A stretch of 16,935 bases of DNA from Desulfobacteraceae bacterium (GCA_022712835.1 JAFLJU010000182.1:1-16935); one strand, 5' to 3'. Counted from the stretch's first letter, positions 7,382 through 15,975 are shown. Notes: a model not told the origin generated them from the sequence alone. Made by a program: numbers and translations.

Positions 7382-7411
7382 TTGAAAATTATGATAATCT
7401 TAATTTAAGAT
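7382..7411 (+). promoter_or_regulatory. Candidate promoter of the cyclase gene with an overlapping palindrome
   Basis: TTGAAA (7382-7387), an 18-nt spacer and TAAGAT (7406-7411) form a fair sigma70-like promoter about 40 bp before the cyclase start codon. The exact palindrome ATCTTAATTTAAGAT (7397-7411, arms of 7 bp around one central base) covers the -10 box, so a bound dimeric repressor would block it. Other -10 choices, such as TATGAT at 7390-7395, are possible in this AT-rich stretch. Confidence 0.4.
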
Positions 7412-7451
7412 ATGGGTAAATTATTTGATCCTAAATTAAGGATGTGAATTC

Positions 7452-8651
7452 ATGGATAGATACTATAAAGAACGGTTTGAAGCTCAACAGCAGCTCCTGA
7501 GAAAGATTGCCCCCTTGATGGAGGTAAATGAGATTATTGAAGCGGCCAGGGATGCACTTCGAACCCTTGTCCCCACGGCCATGGAAGTTTGTATTCTTTT
7601 GCTGGACCCCGATGCCAAGAAATATACAAGTCCCTTGCAATGTGCCTTGTATGAACGACCTGTGGATTGTCAGTCCTGTAAGCGGGACAGGCCTGCCGTA
7701 AAAAAAGCCATTGAAAATAAAAAAGCTGTCGTGGTTTCCCTGAGTGAGCCTGTGAGAAGGATGGATAATTCCCTTGTCACCGTGGGGCCGGAATATGCCA
7801 TGCCTGTGTTTGTGGAGGAAAAGGTGCTTGCCGCTATCAGTGTGGTCATCCAGCCTTTGACACGTCATACACGGAAAGATTTTTTTCTGATAAGGGATTT
7901 TGCCGACGTTTTGGGGACCATTATATTAAATGCCAAGCGTCATTGGGAGATGACCCAGGAGAAAATACGCATCAGCCGGATGCTGACCAACCTGTCCCCC
8001 TTTGTTCCGGAATCGGTTCGCCACATGGTCCATAAAAACCCGGATCTTTTGACCCGGGAAAAGGAAAGAAAGGATATCTCTGTCCTTTTTCTTGATCTGG
8101 AGGGATATACTAGTCTTTCCATCAGCCGGCCCGAGGTTGAAGTCAACGGTATTATTGAACGTATGTTCTCCAGTTTTGTGGATCCCATTCACCGTTCCCA
8201 CGGGGATATCAATGAAACCGCCGGGGACGCCCTCATGATTATTTTTAAAGACCATGATGCCCGAACCAATGCCATAAATTCGGTTAAGGCGGCATTTGAG
8301 ATTGCCGAACGGAATCGGAGCATTAATCAGGCGCTGGCAAAAGAGATGGATTCAACGATTGGCCCCATTGATGTGAATATCGGTATCAATTCAGGATCAG
8401 CCCTTGTGGGAATGACACGGTTTAAAGGTTCTTTGGATACCCGGATGACTTATACAGCCAGCGGATCGGTTACCAATATTGCCGCCCGGCTGTCCGACTA
8501 TGCCAAGGGCGGGGATATTTTGATCGGTGAAGAAACCTGCGCGATGATCCAGGGGCTGTGGCCGGTCTATGATCTGGGGCCGGTGGTTTTGAAAGGGTTG
8601 AAACACCCCCAGAAGGTTTTTTCCCTTCTTAGGCAGTTGCCTAACTCTTGA
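7452..8651 (+). CDS. GAF-like plus class III adenylate/guanylate cyclase
   Basis: A 399-residue soluble signalling protein that should make cAMP or cGMP. Residues about 25-165 look like a GAF-type sensor domain, with a CysXXCys (C73/C76) that could serve redox or metal sensing. A short linker (about 165-205) leads to a class III nucleotidyl cyclase domain (PF00211). Metal-binding aspartates are D215 (FLDLEGYT) and D259 (TAGDALM), and the transition-state residues are N342 and R346 (TNIAAR), so it should be active. The purine-selecting position that is Lys in typical adenylate cyclases is Glu here (E255, in DINETAGD), as in guanylate cyclases, while the second position is Thr (T335), as in many bacterial adenylate cyclases. 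The start is supported by AAGGA ending 9 nt upstream. It is divergent from the dsr operon and convergent with lptF, with 7 bp between stops. No membrane helix. Confidence 0.9.
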   Translation: MDRYYKERFEAQQQLLRKIAPLMEVNEIIEAARDALRTLVPTAMEVCILLLDPDAKKYTSPLQCALYERPVDCQSCKRDRPAVKKAIENKKAVVVSLSEPVRRMDNSLVTVGPEYAMPVFVEEKVLAAISVVIQPLTRHTRKDFFLIRDFADVLGTIILNAKRHWEMTQEKIRISRMLTNLSPFVPESVRHMVHKNPDLLTREKERKDISVLFLDLEGYTSLSISRPEVEVNGIIERMFSSFVDPIHRSHGDINETAGDALMIIFKDHDARTNAINSVKAAFEIAERNRSINQALAKEMDSTIGPIDVNIGINSGSALVGMTRFKGSLDTRMTYTASGSVTNIAARLSDYAKGGDILIGEETCAMIQGLWPVYDLGPVVLKGLKHPQKVFSLLRQLPNS

Positions 8652-8658
8652 AAAAGGT

Positions 8659-9864
8659 CTATCCCTTATCTTTTTGGAGAATGAATTGTTTCAGGGCGGT
8701 CAGGAATCGACCCACAAATTTTGGCAGGTTGACGGGTTTCTCCCGGGCTTTATGTGTGAGAAGAAATCCCCCTGAAATACCGATCACAATGTTGGGAAAC
8801 CACATGCTAAGGATTGGCGGGCAAGCTCCTGTTTCCCCGATGGACCATCCTGCAGCCAGGAGAATATAGTAGACCAGGAAAAAAAATATTCCCAATCCAA
8901 CGCCTGAAGATCTTCTCTGAACATTTGACTGGATGCCCAGTGAGAAGGCAAGAATACCAAGGAATAAACAGGCGAAGGGTACTGAAAATTTTTCGTGCAA
9001 CTCCATCAGGGCCTTGTTTAAAATGGTATTATCCTTAATCCCTTTGCGGATATGCTGGATCAGGTCCAACAGATCTCTTTCATCCAGCTCTTTGTCCTTT
9101 TTTGCAGACGGTTTGTTCAATGCGGCTATATCAACGACTAGGTCGTACTGCCCGAAATTGATATGGTTTACCGAATTTTTCTCAAGGTTAACCTGATTGA
9201 TCATCCCGTTGTAAAGTCTTAGGGTATATACTTTGCCACCGTCGGATCCGATGAGTTTGCCGGATGGGGCCGTATAAATGCCGGTGAGTCCTTTTTCCCG
9301 CCTGTCTTCAATGAACACATCTGACAGGGTGCCGGTATTGATATCCACATGGGAAACATAGATCATCAATCCATCAATCTGGGAATTAAATTGGCGTTCC
9401 TGGATGGCCATATCCATACTGGACTGGGCAAATTCAATGCTTTTTAACCGGAAGGAAAGTCTTGCCCAGGGCATGGCAAATACCGTTATCCACAAACTTA
9501 AAAGGGTTCCGATCAGGCAGAAAACAAGCACCGGGGGCAGCAGCTTGTACAGGGTCATCCCGCCGGCTTTTAACGCAAGGATTTCGTTTTCTTCGGACAT
9601 GCGCAAAAAGGTGAGCAAAATGGAAATGGTGACGGACAAAGGGATGGAAAACTCTAAAAATCGTGGCAGTGTGAAAAGGATCATGACAAAAATAGATGAA
9701 ATCGGCACATTGTAATTGACCACCATATTGGCGATTTCAGATATCCGGGTCATTAAAAATACAAATGTCAGAAAAAAAAGGCTGGTAATAAAAGGGGATA
9801 CCAATTCCTTAAAAATATATTTATGAAGGACGTTAATCGGTTTTACCTCCATTGAAACTCCCAT
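8659..9864 (-). CDS. lptF: LptF/LptG-family LPS export permease, closest to LptF
   Basis: One of the two membrane permease subunits (PF03739) of the LptB2FG transporter, which extracts LPS from the inner membrane toward the LptC/A/D bridge. The product of about 400 residues has a first helix after KYIFKELV, two more helices by about residue 130, a periplasmic beta-jellyroll-type domain (roughly 140-270) and three C-terminal helices, the normal architecture. The DVFIEDRR stretch near 183-190 resembles LptF rather than LptG. ATG at 9864 has AGGGG 5 nt upstream; ATG at 9852 with GGGAG upstream is an equal alternative (397 aa). It follows the arnE-like gene on the same strand by 55 nt and is the last gene of the arn cluster. 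No lptG is beside it, so its partner must be encoded elsewhere unless it acts alone. Confidence 0.88.
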   Translation of the reverse strand: MGVSMEVKPINVLHKYIFKELVSPFITSLFFLTFVFLMTRISEIANMVVNYNVPISSIFVMILFTLPRFLEFSIPLSVTISILLTFLRMSEENEILALKAGGMTLYKLLPPVLVFCLIGTLLSLWITVFAMPWARLSFRLKSIEFAQSSMDMAIQERQFNSQIDGLMIYVSHVDINTGTLSDVFIEDRREKGLTGIYTAPSGKLIGSDGGKVYTLRLYNGMINQVNLEKNSVNHINFGQYDLVVDIAALNKPSAKKDKELDERDLLDLIQHIRKGIKDNTILNKALMELHEKFSVPFACLFLGILAFSLGIQSNVQRRSSGVGLGIFFFLVYYILLAAGWSIGETGACPPILSMWFPNIVIGISGGFLLTHKAREKPVNLPKFVGRFLTALKQFILQKDKG

Positions 9865-9919
9865 GGATACCCCTGGTGAAAATGAATTTAAACAAGCGTT
9901 CCAGCACGGTGATTTTCTC

Positions 9920-10291
9920 CTAACTTGTTCGTGTGATCAGATAAACGCCCAGACAGATGATCAAAATCCCCATCCATCTGACAAGCCCCATGTTTTCATT
10001 AAACAGCGAGAAGCCGGCAATGGCCGTAACAATATACCCGATACTTAAAAGCGGATAGGCAAAACTGACTTCCACCCTTGATAAGACCATAAGCCAGACA
10101 AGAACGCTGACCACATAACAGACAAGTCCTGTGAGGATAAAGGGATTGGTACCCACCTTTACCAGAATGGGGAAAATGTTATCAACGGAAAAACCAAAGT
10201 GGCCGATGGTCCGCATCCCCTGTTTCAGGGTGATTTGGGCAATGGCATTGAGCATCACCCCCAGGAGTATTAACGGAATATATTTGTTCAT
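9920..10291 (-). CDS. arnE: ArnE/ArnF-like SMR flippase subunit
   Basis: A 123-residue protein of the small multidrug resistance (SMR/EamA-like) fold with four membrane helices. By position it flips undecaprenyl-phosphate-L-Ara4N from the cytoplasmic to the periplasmic leaflet, where ArnT uses it. The N-terminal AIAQITLKQGMR and the SRVEVSFAYPLLSIGYI segment in helix 3 are typical of the ArnE/ArnF group. I use ATG 10291, which gives the family's usual N-terminus with AGGA at 6-8 nt; the frame stays open further upstream to 10342, into arnT, without a good start. It follows arnT by 31 nt. E. coli uses an ArnE-ArnF pair, but only one subunit is encoded here. Confidence 0.85.
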   Translation of the reverse strand: MNKYIPLILLGVMLNAIAQITLKQGMRTIGHFGFSVDNIFPILVKVGTNPFILTGLVCYVVSVLVWLMVLSRVEVSFAYPLLSIGYIVTAIAGFSLFNENMGLVRWMGILIICLGVYLITRTS

Positions 10292-10322
10292 GTAAAATCC
10301 TAATTTTTTAAAATATGATCGG

Positions 10323-11972
10323 TTAAAATAAAATGAATACAAATCCGCCCTTACCGGAGGAGTCCATAAAATCCGGCAGGGGCAATTGGTCTTTTATCTG
10401 TTCATATTTGCGTTGGTCCATGATCAGGGCCAATTTCTGCTGGCCCCTGTTCTTTTTTGCCATGGTAACCAATTGTTCCTGGGTCAGCAAGCGATGGGTG
10501 GCATTCTTTTGTCCCAACCCATAGACAAGTTCGCCCTTGTCCAGCATATAAACATCATCCCTTTCAAGAAACCAGCACACCGCTCTTACCGGTGTGGATG
10601 GGGACACCACAATGGTTTTTGGGATAATTTTATCTTTGTTTCTTTGGATCAGTTCCCCGGGGCATTTTCTCAATAGCGTTTTATCGGGAATGAGAAAATG
10701 GGCGGATAAATAAAAGAAGAGAGGGGCGGCGGCAAAAAGGAGTATCTTTTTTACAGGGTCCTCGGCTTTTAAACTAAAGGTTAAAACCAGAGCAAAAATA
10801 ATCATGGCCGCTATAAAGAGGACGGCTTTCCAGGAATCCTTATACACATGGGGAAGTTTGTCTATAATCCCGTTTTGCAGGAGGATCAGGGTAATAATGA
10901 TGATTGCGGTAAACCCCATTAAACAGATTACCCCTTTGTTGAACCCATAGGTTTTCGAGGGGGTAAGAGCGGTAAGAAGACCGGTTGCCATCAGGATGGC
11001 AAGAGCCGGAAAACAGGGGAGAATATAGGTCGGCAGTTTTCCCGAAGAAAATGAAAACAGGAGAAAAGGAAAAACAAACCAGCAGACCGCATATTTTAAA
11101 TCAGGGGTTAGTTTCTTTTTTTTGAAGAGTCCCGCAATGGCGGTTGGGGCCAAAAAAGTCCAGGGAAAAATGGCCCCTGGCAGTACCAGCAAATAGAAAT
11201 AAATAGATTCCTTGTGCTGGGCCCCTTCCTGGGAGAAAAATCGTTTGACATGTTCATGCCAGAAAAAAAAATTCCAAAAATCAGGCGCGTGAAAATGGAC
11301 GAGGATACCCCAGGGTAAAATAACCATCAGGGCTGTTAAAATGGGGATCCAGGAATCTGTAAAGATCCGTTTATATTCCCGCTCCCATAGGAGGAAGGGA
11401 ACGATAACGCTAATGGGCAGGGCAAAGGCAAGAAATCCCTTGGTCAGGAAGGCAAACCCGCAGAAAATTCCGGCAATGACCAGATGTAATCGATGGAGAC
11501 GTGGATTTTCCCGGCAGGACCAGGCCAGAAAAAAGAATCCAATACAGGCGGTGAGAAAAAAAGAAAACATCCCATCCAGCAGACTGAATACCCCCAGTCC
11601 AAACACGATGAAAAAGCTAAGATAAATGGCTGCCGCCAGAACCCCTTTCCGGGTACCGCCCCCAAATTTAGCGGCTAAAAAAAAGACCATAAGAGCTGAC
11701 AGGCCAGCGCTTACGGCAGAAGAAATCCGGACGGCAAAGGGGTTTTTACCAAAAGTTTTGATGGCCACCCCGTTTAGCCAATACCCCATGACTGGTTTTT
11801 CAAAATAGAGCAATCCATTGAGTTGGGGCACAATCCAGTCATTGGAATCAATCATCTCCCGGGGGATTTCCGCGTAGCGGACTTCATCTGGGATCACCAG
11901 GGGTCTGATTCCAAGGGGGATAATGTACAATCCCAAAAAAAACAGTCCCATTAAAAATATTATTTTTTTCAT
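10323..11972 (-). CDS. arnT: ArnT, lipid A L-Ara4N transferase
   Basis: ArnT moves 4-amino-4-deoxy-L-arabinose from undecaprenyl phosphate to the lipid A phosphates at the periplasmic face of the inner membrane. The 549-residue product matches the normal length of about 550. It has an N-terminal helix, then the first periplasmic loop with the GT-C/PMT-family signature IPDEVRYAEIPREM (27-40, acidic pair D29/E30) and FEKPVMGYW (57-65), where the family has its conserved Lys. About a dozen membrane helices follow, and the last 120 or so residues form a soluble periplasmic domain. The start at 11972 has AAGG 7 nt upstream, immediately after the arnD stop. Only a distant relationship to protein O-mannosyltransferases would be an alternative; the neighbours settle it. 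Confidence 0.95.
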   Translation of the reverse strand: MKKIIFLMGLFFLGLYIIPLGIRPLVIPDEVRYAEIPREMIDSNDWIVPQLNGLLYFEKPVMGYWLNGVAIKTFGKNPFAVRISSAVSAGLSALMVFFLAAKFGGGTRKGVLAAAIYLSFFIVFGLGVFSLLDGMFSFFLTACIGFFFLAWSCRENPRLHRLHLVIAGIFCGFAFLTKGFLAFALPISVIVPFLLWEREYKRIFTDSWIPILTALMVILPWGILVHFHAPDFWNFFFWHEHVKRFFSQEGAQHKESIYFYLLVLPGAIFPWTFLAPTAIAGLFKKKKLTPDLKYAVCWFVFPFLLFSFSSGKLPTYILPCFPALAILMATGLLTALTPSKTYGFNKGVICLMGFTAIIIITLILLQNGIIDKLPHVYKDSWKAVLFIAAMIIFALVLTFSLKAEDPVKKILLFAAAPLFFYLSAHFLIPDKTLLRKCPGELIQRNKDKIIPKTIVVSPSTPVRAVCWFLERDDVYMLDKGELVYGLGQKNATHRLLTQEQLVTMAKKNRGQQKLALIMDQRKYEQIKDQLPLPDFMDSSGKGGFVFILF

Positions 11973-11975
11973 TTT

Positions 11976-12935
11976 TTACCTTGTTTCAGCAATATCTGCC
12001 AAAGCATTGTCCGCCAAAGCAATGTCGGACTGAACTGCAACCTTGCCGTGGCGGCCGTTAATTTCGCGGTTTTCAATTCCGAAGGCTTTTTTAATCGGAA
12101 ATTTATCCAGCAAATTACCCAGAGGGAGAATACAAATGTTTTGGTCAACAGCCTGGACGATGAATTTTTCAAACAATGGCAAACACTGAATTCCTTCTGC
12201 TTCGGCATGGATGGTCAACACATTCAGCTGATCGGGCCGGATCAATGACAGTAGGTGATCGTTGTAATTTGACGAGGTGATATTGCCATTGCCTATGATT
12301 TCATCATAGGTGGGAAGGGTGACCGGTATCTGGGGCTTAGTAAGTGGCTTCCCATTTACAACGGGGTAGAAAATATGGGTTCCCCGGGTATCCGAGTTAT
12401 AGGTAAAATTTAATTTTTCCTTTGCTTTGAGCACAGCATTATTACAAATCCAACCGGGAGCTGCAGAACAGGAGGGGGGGTGCCCCGTAATCTCTTCCAG
12501 GCTCTCACATCCTTTGGTAATGGTGGCAAAAATCTGGTCTGGACTCATTTTTAATATCCGTGACTGCCACTTATGGTGGTCCCAGGCGTGGAAGCCCACT
12601 TCATGTCCATCGTTAGCCACTGAGCGAATAATGCCCGAACAGGTTTTCCCGATATGGGGTCCCGGCCAAAGGGTTCCTTTCAGGAGAATATCCCATCCAT
12701 AGAGCCCCGGGGCATTTGATCGGAGCATCTTTTTAAGAAAGGTGGGGTTCAGCAGTTTAAACAGATGTCGGCCCATGTTATCCGGGCCGACACTGAAGAA
12801 AAAGGAGGCACTAATGCCTTGGTCAGCCAGAATCTTTTGCAGAGCCGGGACACCTATTTTGGTGCCCCGGAGGGTGTCCACATCAATTCTCAGTCCAAGC
12901 AAAGTCTCAGGCAATCTCTCAGGCAATCGAATCAT
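11976..12935 (-). CDS. arnD: ArnD, undecaprenyl-phosphate L-Ara4FN deformylase
   Basis: ArnD removes the formyl group from undecaprenyl-phosphate-L-Ara4FN, which makes the transfer to the lipid carrier effectively irreversible. It belongs to the NodB/polysaccharide deacetylase superfamily. Visible motifs are RIDVDTLRG (16-24, catalytic and metal aspartates), HAWDHHKW (116-123, metal histidines), CSAAPGW (156-162) and TIHAEAEG (241-248). Length is 319 aa against about 296 in E. coli; the excess is an N-terminal stretch built on a 12-bp tandem duplication and a C-terminal pentapeptide-like repeat ([13 protein letters not shown]). ATG 12935 overlaps arnA by 17 nt, but GGGAG abuts this ATG too closely. 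TTG at 12926 (9-nt spacing) or TTG at 12902, closer to the family N-terminus, are real alternatives. The start is therefore uncertain and the function is not. Confidence 0.93.
   Translation of the reverse strand: MIRLPERLPETLLGLRIDVDTLRGTKIGVPALQKILADQGISASFFFSVGPDNMGRHLFKLLNPTFLKKMLRSNAPGLYGWDILLKGTLWPGPHIGKTCSGIIRSVANDGHEVGFHAWDHHKWQSRILKMSPDQIFATITKGCESLEEITGHPPSCSAAPGWICNNAVLKAKEKLNFTYNSDTRGTHIFYPVVNGKPLTKPQIPVTLPTYDEIIGNGNITSSNYNDHLLSLIRPDQLNVLTIHAEAEGIQCLPLFEKFIVQAVDQNICILPLGNLLDKFPIKKAFGIENREINGRHGKVAVQSDIALADNALADIAETR
12905..12928. repeat. 12-bp tandem duplication across the arnA stop / arnD start
   Basis: TCTCAGGCAATC occurs twice in direct tandem (12905-12916 and 12917-12928, plus strand). 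Read on the minus strand it encodes LPERLPE in the arnD frame, and the arnA stop codon (TGA, 12921-12919) falls inside the first-read copy. The duplication may have created the gene overlap. Confidence 0.85.
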
Positions 12936-14907
12936 CTCCCACTGCCTGGCGAAGGAAAAAATCCAGGGTTTCTTCTATGGATTGTTCCATTTGAATGCCG
13001 GGTTCCCAGTCCAGAAGACGTTTGGCATTGTCAATTTTGGGTTTTCTGTGCTGAACATCCTCATATCCCTTGCCGTAAAAAGACCGGCTCTCAATTTCAG
13101 CCACCCCGGCAAAGCTTGGGAAATGGTGGCGCAGGGGATGGCTTTCAAATTTTTCAACCAGAATCCGTGCCAGCTCCTTTATGGACGCTTCATTGGCAGG
13201 ATTGCCAATGTTGATAATTTCATGGTTGCAGTTGTCTTTTTCATCATGAATAATTCGATAGAGGCATTCAACCCCGTCTTTGACATCGGTGAAGCATCTT
13301 TTTTGTTCACCGCCATCAACCAGTTGTATGGGTGTTCCTTCCACAAGGTTCAATATCAGCTGGGTAATGGCACGGGAACTTCCTATTCTGGCAGAAGAAA
13401 GGCTGTCAAGGCGAGGTCCGATCCAGTTGAAAGGTCTGAAAAGTGTGAACTTTAATCCTTCGGTCTGGCCATAGGCATAGATGACCCGGTCCAAAAGCTG
13501 TTTGCTGCACGAGTAAATCCAGCGCTGTTTTCTGATGGGACCCAAAACAAGCTGTGAATTGTCTTCATCAAAGTTCTCATCTTGACACATGCCATATACT
13601 TCAGAGGTTGACGGGAACAAAATTCGTTTTTTGTATTTGGCACAATACCGCACAATGCGCAGGTTTTCTTCAAAATCAAGTTCAAAAACCTTGAGGGGGT
13701 TTTTGGTATACTCCGCCGGAGTAGCAATGGCCACCAGGGGGAGAATAATGTCACATTTTTTAACATGGTATTCGATCCATTCTCTGTGGATGGAGATATC
13801 CCCTTCATGAAAATTGAATCCCGGTCGCCCCAAAAGTCTTTCAATGCCGTTGGAGTGGATATCCATGCCGTGGACTTCATATTGGCCGCTTTCCAGGAGA
13901 CGTTCACTTAAGGCATTGCCGATAAATCCGTTTACCCCCAGTATTAGCACCTGTTTTTTGCGTGCGGCTTCCATGGTAATGCTTGCCTTGGGGCCAAATT
14001 TGATGCCTTTAATCAGATTTAATTCTTGGGATAGCTGGTCTCCTGTGAGAAAAATCCCTGAATCAAGCTGGCCTGAGTTCACCTGTATGGCACCCTTGGC
14101 GCAGGCAATGGTAAAAGGGGAAGATGATACAATGGTGCCCGGATCCACATCATAGGTTTGGGTTGATATGGACACATCCCAGAAAAGGATTTTTCGGTTG
14201 CCGCTAAAGGAAAATGCACCGGGATAGGGTTTGGTGACGGCCCGGACCAGATTTTTGATAGTGGATGGTTCCCAATTCCAGTTGATCTCCCCGTCCTTGG
14301 GCTTTCGTCCTCCAAAATAAGAGGCAAGGGATTGGTCCTGGGAAATTCTGGGAGATTTGTTCTTAAGGATTCCAGGCAGGGCCGCTTCCAAAAGAGCGGG
14401 CAGGGCAGCACTCGCTTTGTGGTGCAGGGTGAGGGCGGTGTCATCCTCTGAAATATCGATATCTGCCTGGGCCACAATATCTCCGGCATCGGGCCGGGAG
14501 GTCATATGGTGCAGGGTGATACCGGTCTTTGTCTCTCCGTTGACAAGGGCCCAGTTGATGGGGCATCTCCCGCGGTATGCCGGAAGCTTTGACCCATGCA
14601 GGTTCAAACAGCCCTGGGCAGGAATGCTCAAAAGGGCTTCCGTAAGAAGGTTCCGATAGTAAAAGGAAAACATGACATCCGGAGCCATCTCCCGGATCTT
14701 TTCTGCCCACATGGGGTGGTTCACATCATCCGGCGCATACACCGGGATGTTTTTTGCAGCACATAGAGTTGCCACGGACTCAAACCATATATTTTCATCC
14801 GGATCATCAATATGGGTAAATACCGCGTCAATTTTAACATTATTGTTTAAAAGGGTTTTGATCCCCACACAGCCGATATCATGGTACGCAAAAACAATTG
14901 TTTTCAT
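12919..14907 (-). CDS. arnA: ArnA, bifunctional UDP-L-Ara4N formyltransferase / UDP-glucuronate dehydrogenase
   Basis: ArnA catalyses two steps: oxidative decarboxylation of UDP-glucuronate to UDP-Ara4O (C-terminal domain), and formylation of UDP-L-Ara4N with 10-formyl-THF (N-terminal domain). At 662 aa it matches E. coli ArnA (660). The formyltransferase domain (1 to about 305) keeps the catalytic N102, H104 and D140 at the E. coli numbers. The dehydrogenase domain starts with the Rossmann motif GVNGFIG (324-330) and keeps S435, E436, Y465, K469 and R621, each shifted by two from E. coli. The start is ATG 14907, giving the family N-terminus [13 protein letters not shown] at 14916 in frame is less likely. 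It follows arnC after a 90-nt AT-rich gap, the largest gap before the arnE-like gene, and overlaps arnD. Not truncated or split. Confidence 0.97.
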   Translation of the reverse strand: MKTIVFAYHDIGCVGIKTLLNNNVKIDAVFTHIDDPDENIWFESVATLCAAKNIPVYAPDDVNHPMWAEKIREMAPDVMFSFYYRNLLTEALLSIPAQGCLNLHGSKLPAYRGRCPINWALVNGETKTGITLHHMTSRPDAGDIVAQADIDISEDDTALTLHHKASAALPALLEAALPGILKNKSPRISQDQSLASYFGGRKPKDGEINWNWEPSTIKNLVRAVTKPYPGAFSFSGNRKILFWDVSISTQTYDVDPGTIVSSSPFTIACAKGAIQVNSGQLDSGIFLTGDQLSQELNLIKGIKFGPKASITMEAARKKQVLILGVNGFIGNALSERLLESGQYEVHGMDIHSNGIERLLGRPGFNFHEGDISIHREWIEYHVKKCDIILPLVAIATPAEYTKNPLKVFELDFEENLRIVRYCAKYKKRILFPSTSEVYGMCQDENFDEDNSQLVLGPIRKQRWIYSCSKQLLDRVIYAYGQTEGLKFTLFRPFNWIGPRLDSLSSARIGSSRAITQLILNLVEGTPIQLVDGGEQKRCFTDVKDGVECLYRIIHDEKDNCNHEIINIGNPANEASIKELARILVEKFESHPLRHHFPSFAGVAEIESRSFYGKGYEDVQHRKPKIDNAKRLLDWEPGIQMEQSIEETLDFFLRQAVGDDSIA

Positions 14908-14958
14908 TTTTTTCAATGCCTTTGTTTGTTATTAATTCAATAATTGAAATGCTTGGTA

Positions 14959-14986
14959 TTCAATTATCAACTTTCAATTATCAACT
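14959..14986. repeat. 14-bp tandem repeat in the arnC-arnA gap
   Basis: TTCAATTATCAACT occurs twice without a gap (14959-14972 and 14973-14986). A perfect 13-bp palindrome, TTCAATAATTGAA, lies nearby at 14936-14948. The whole gap between arnA and arnC is AT-rich. Read on the minus strand each repeat contains TTGATA, similar to a -35 box, but no good -10 box follows at the right distance, so an internal promoter is only possible. Confidence 0.8.
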
Positions 14987-14997
14987 ATTAATTATAA

Positions 14998-15975
14998 TTA
15001 GTTTTCCGTGGTTTCCAGGTGATTGTTTTGTGGGTTTTCTCCGGTAATATGATGGATGTGATATCGGGGTCTGCCCCGGACATCATTGTAAACCCGGCCC
15101 AGGTATTCCCCGATCAGCCCCAGGGCCATAAATTGTGCCCCCATGAGAACAAAGAGAATGGCAAACAGGGTAAAAACCCCATTGGCCGCCCAGATTGCCC
15201 CGAAGGCCACCCGCATGATAAACAGGAACCCTCCAAATCCGATCCCGAAAAAAGCCAGGATTCCGCCGATAATACTCAACAATCTTAAGGGGAAGGTGGT
15301 CATGCAGGTTAGCAGATCAAACTGAAGGGAGATCAGTTTCAAAAAGCTGTATTTTGAGTCGCCGCCGCTTCGTTCTGCATGCTTAACAAAAATTTCAGTG
15401 GTAGACCTTGCAAAGCTGTTGGCAAGAACCGGAATAAAGGTGCTTCTTTCATGGCATTGGAGTACCGCCTGAATAATATGTTTTTTGTAAGCCCTGAGCA
15501 TGCATCCGTAATCATTCATCTGCACGCCGGTGATTTTCTGGACGGTTTTGTTGATTATAAGGGAGGGCAGCTTTCTGAACCAACTATCCTGGCGATTCTC
15601 TCTGACACTTCCCACCACATCATAACCCTGTTTGATCTGATGGATCAGGTTGGGGATCTCTTCGGGGGGGTTTTGCAAATCTGCGTCAAGGGTGACAATG
15701 ATTTCTCCTTTTGCCTGTTCAAACCCAGCCATTACAGCGGCATGCTGCCCATAGTTTCTGTTGAGAAACACCCCTTTGATAAGGGTTGGATTCAGGCTGG
15801 CAGCGGTTTCTATCATCTGGGCAGAGGCATCCCGACTGCCGTCATCCACCAGGATAATTTCACAGGGATCTGCCATTGCTTCACAGACAGCAAGGCTGCG
15901 GGCAATGAGTTCCTTCAAATTTTCAGCTTCGTTAAATACGGGAATCACAATGGATGTGAACCAGTTGTCTTTCAT
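14998..15975 (-). CDS. arnC: ArnC, undecaprenyl-phosphate L-Ara4FN transferase
   Basis: ArnC transfers L-Ara4FN from UDP to undecaprenyl phosphate on the cytoplasmic side of the inner membrane. The 325-residue product has the GT-A family-2 core: VIPVFNE (10-16), VDDGS (43-47), the DXD metal motif D97-A-D99 followed by LQNPPEEIP, and QDSWFRK in the acceptor region. Two C-terminal membrane helices (about 232-260 and 266-292) precede [11 protein letters not shown]. Length equals that of E. coli ArnC (322). General dolichol-phosphate-mannose-synthase-like enzymes share this fold, but the sequence is close to ArnC throughout and the neighbours agree. The start overlaps the arnB stop by 4 nt (ATGA), so the two are translationally coupled. 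Confidence 0.97.
   Translation of the reverse strand: MKDNWFTSIVIPVFNEAENLKELIARSLAVCEAMADPCEIILVDDGSRDASAQMIETAASLNPTLIKGVFLNRNYGQHAAVMAGFEQAKGEIIVTLDADLQNPPEEIPNLIHQIKQGYDVVGSVRENRQDSWFRKLPSLIINKTVQKITGVQMNDYGCMLRAYKKHIIQAVLQCHERSTFIPVLANSFARSTTEIFVKHAERSGGDSKYSFLKLISLQFDLLTCMTTFPLRLLSIIGGILAFFGIGFGGFLFIMRVAFGAIWAANGVFTLFAILFVLMGAQFMALGLIGEYLGRVYNDVRGRPRYHIHHITGENPQNNHLETTEN

Noticed and set aside
8629..8644. TTAGGCA-GT-TGCCTAA stem at the end of the cyclase gene as a terminator
   Set aside because: The loop is only two bases and neither strand has a U-run after it.
12742..13455. Plus-strand frame of 237 codons opposite arnA
   Set aside because: Antisense shadow of the well-conserved ArnA dehydrogenase domain; the translated product resembles nothing I know.
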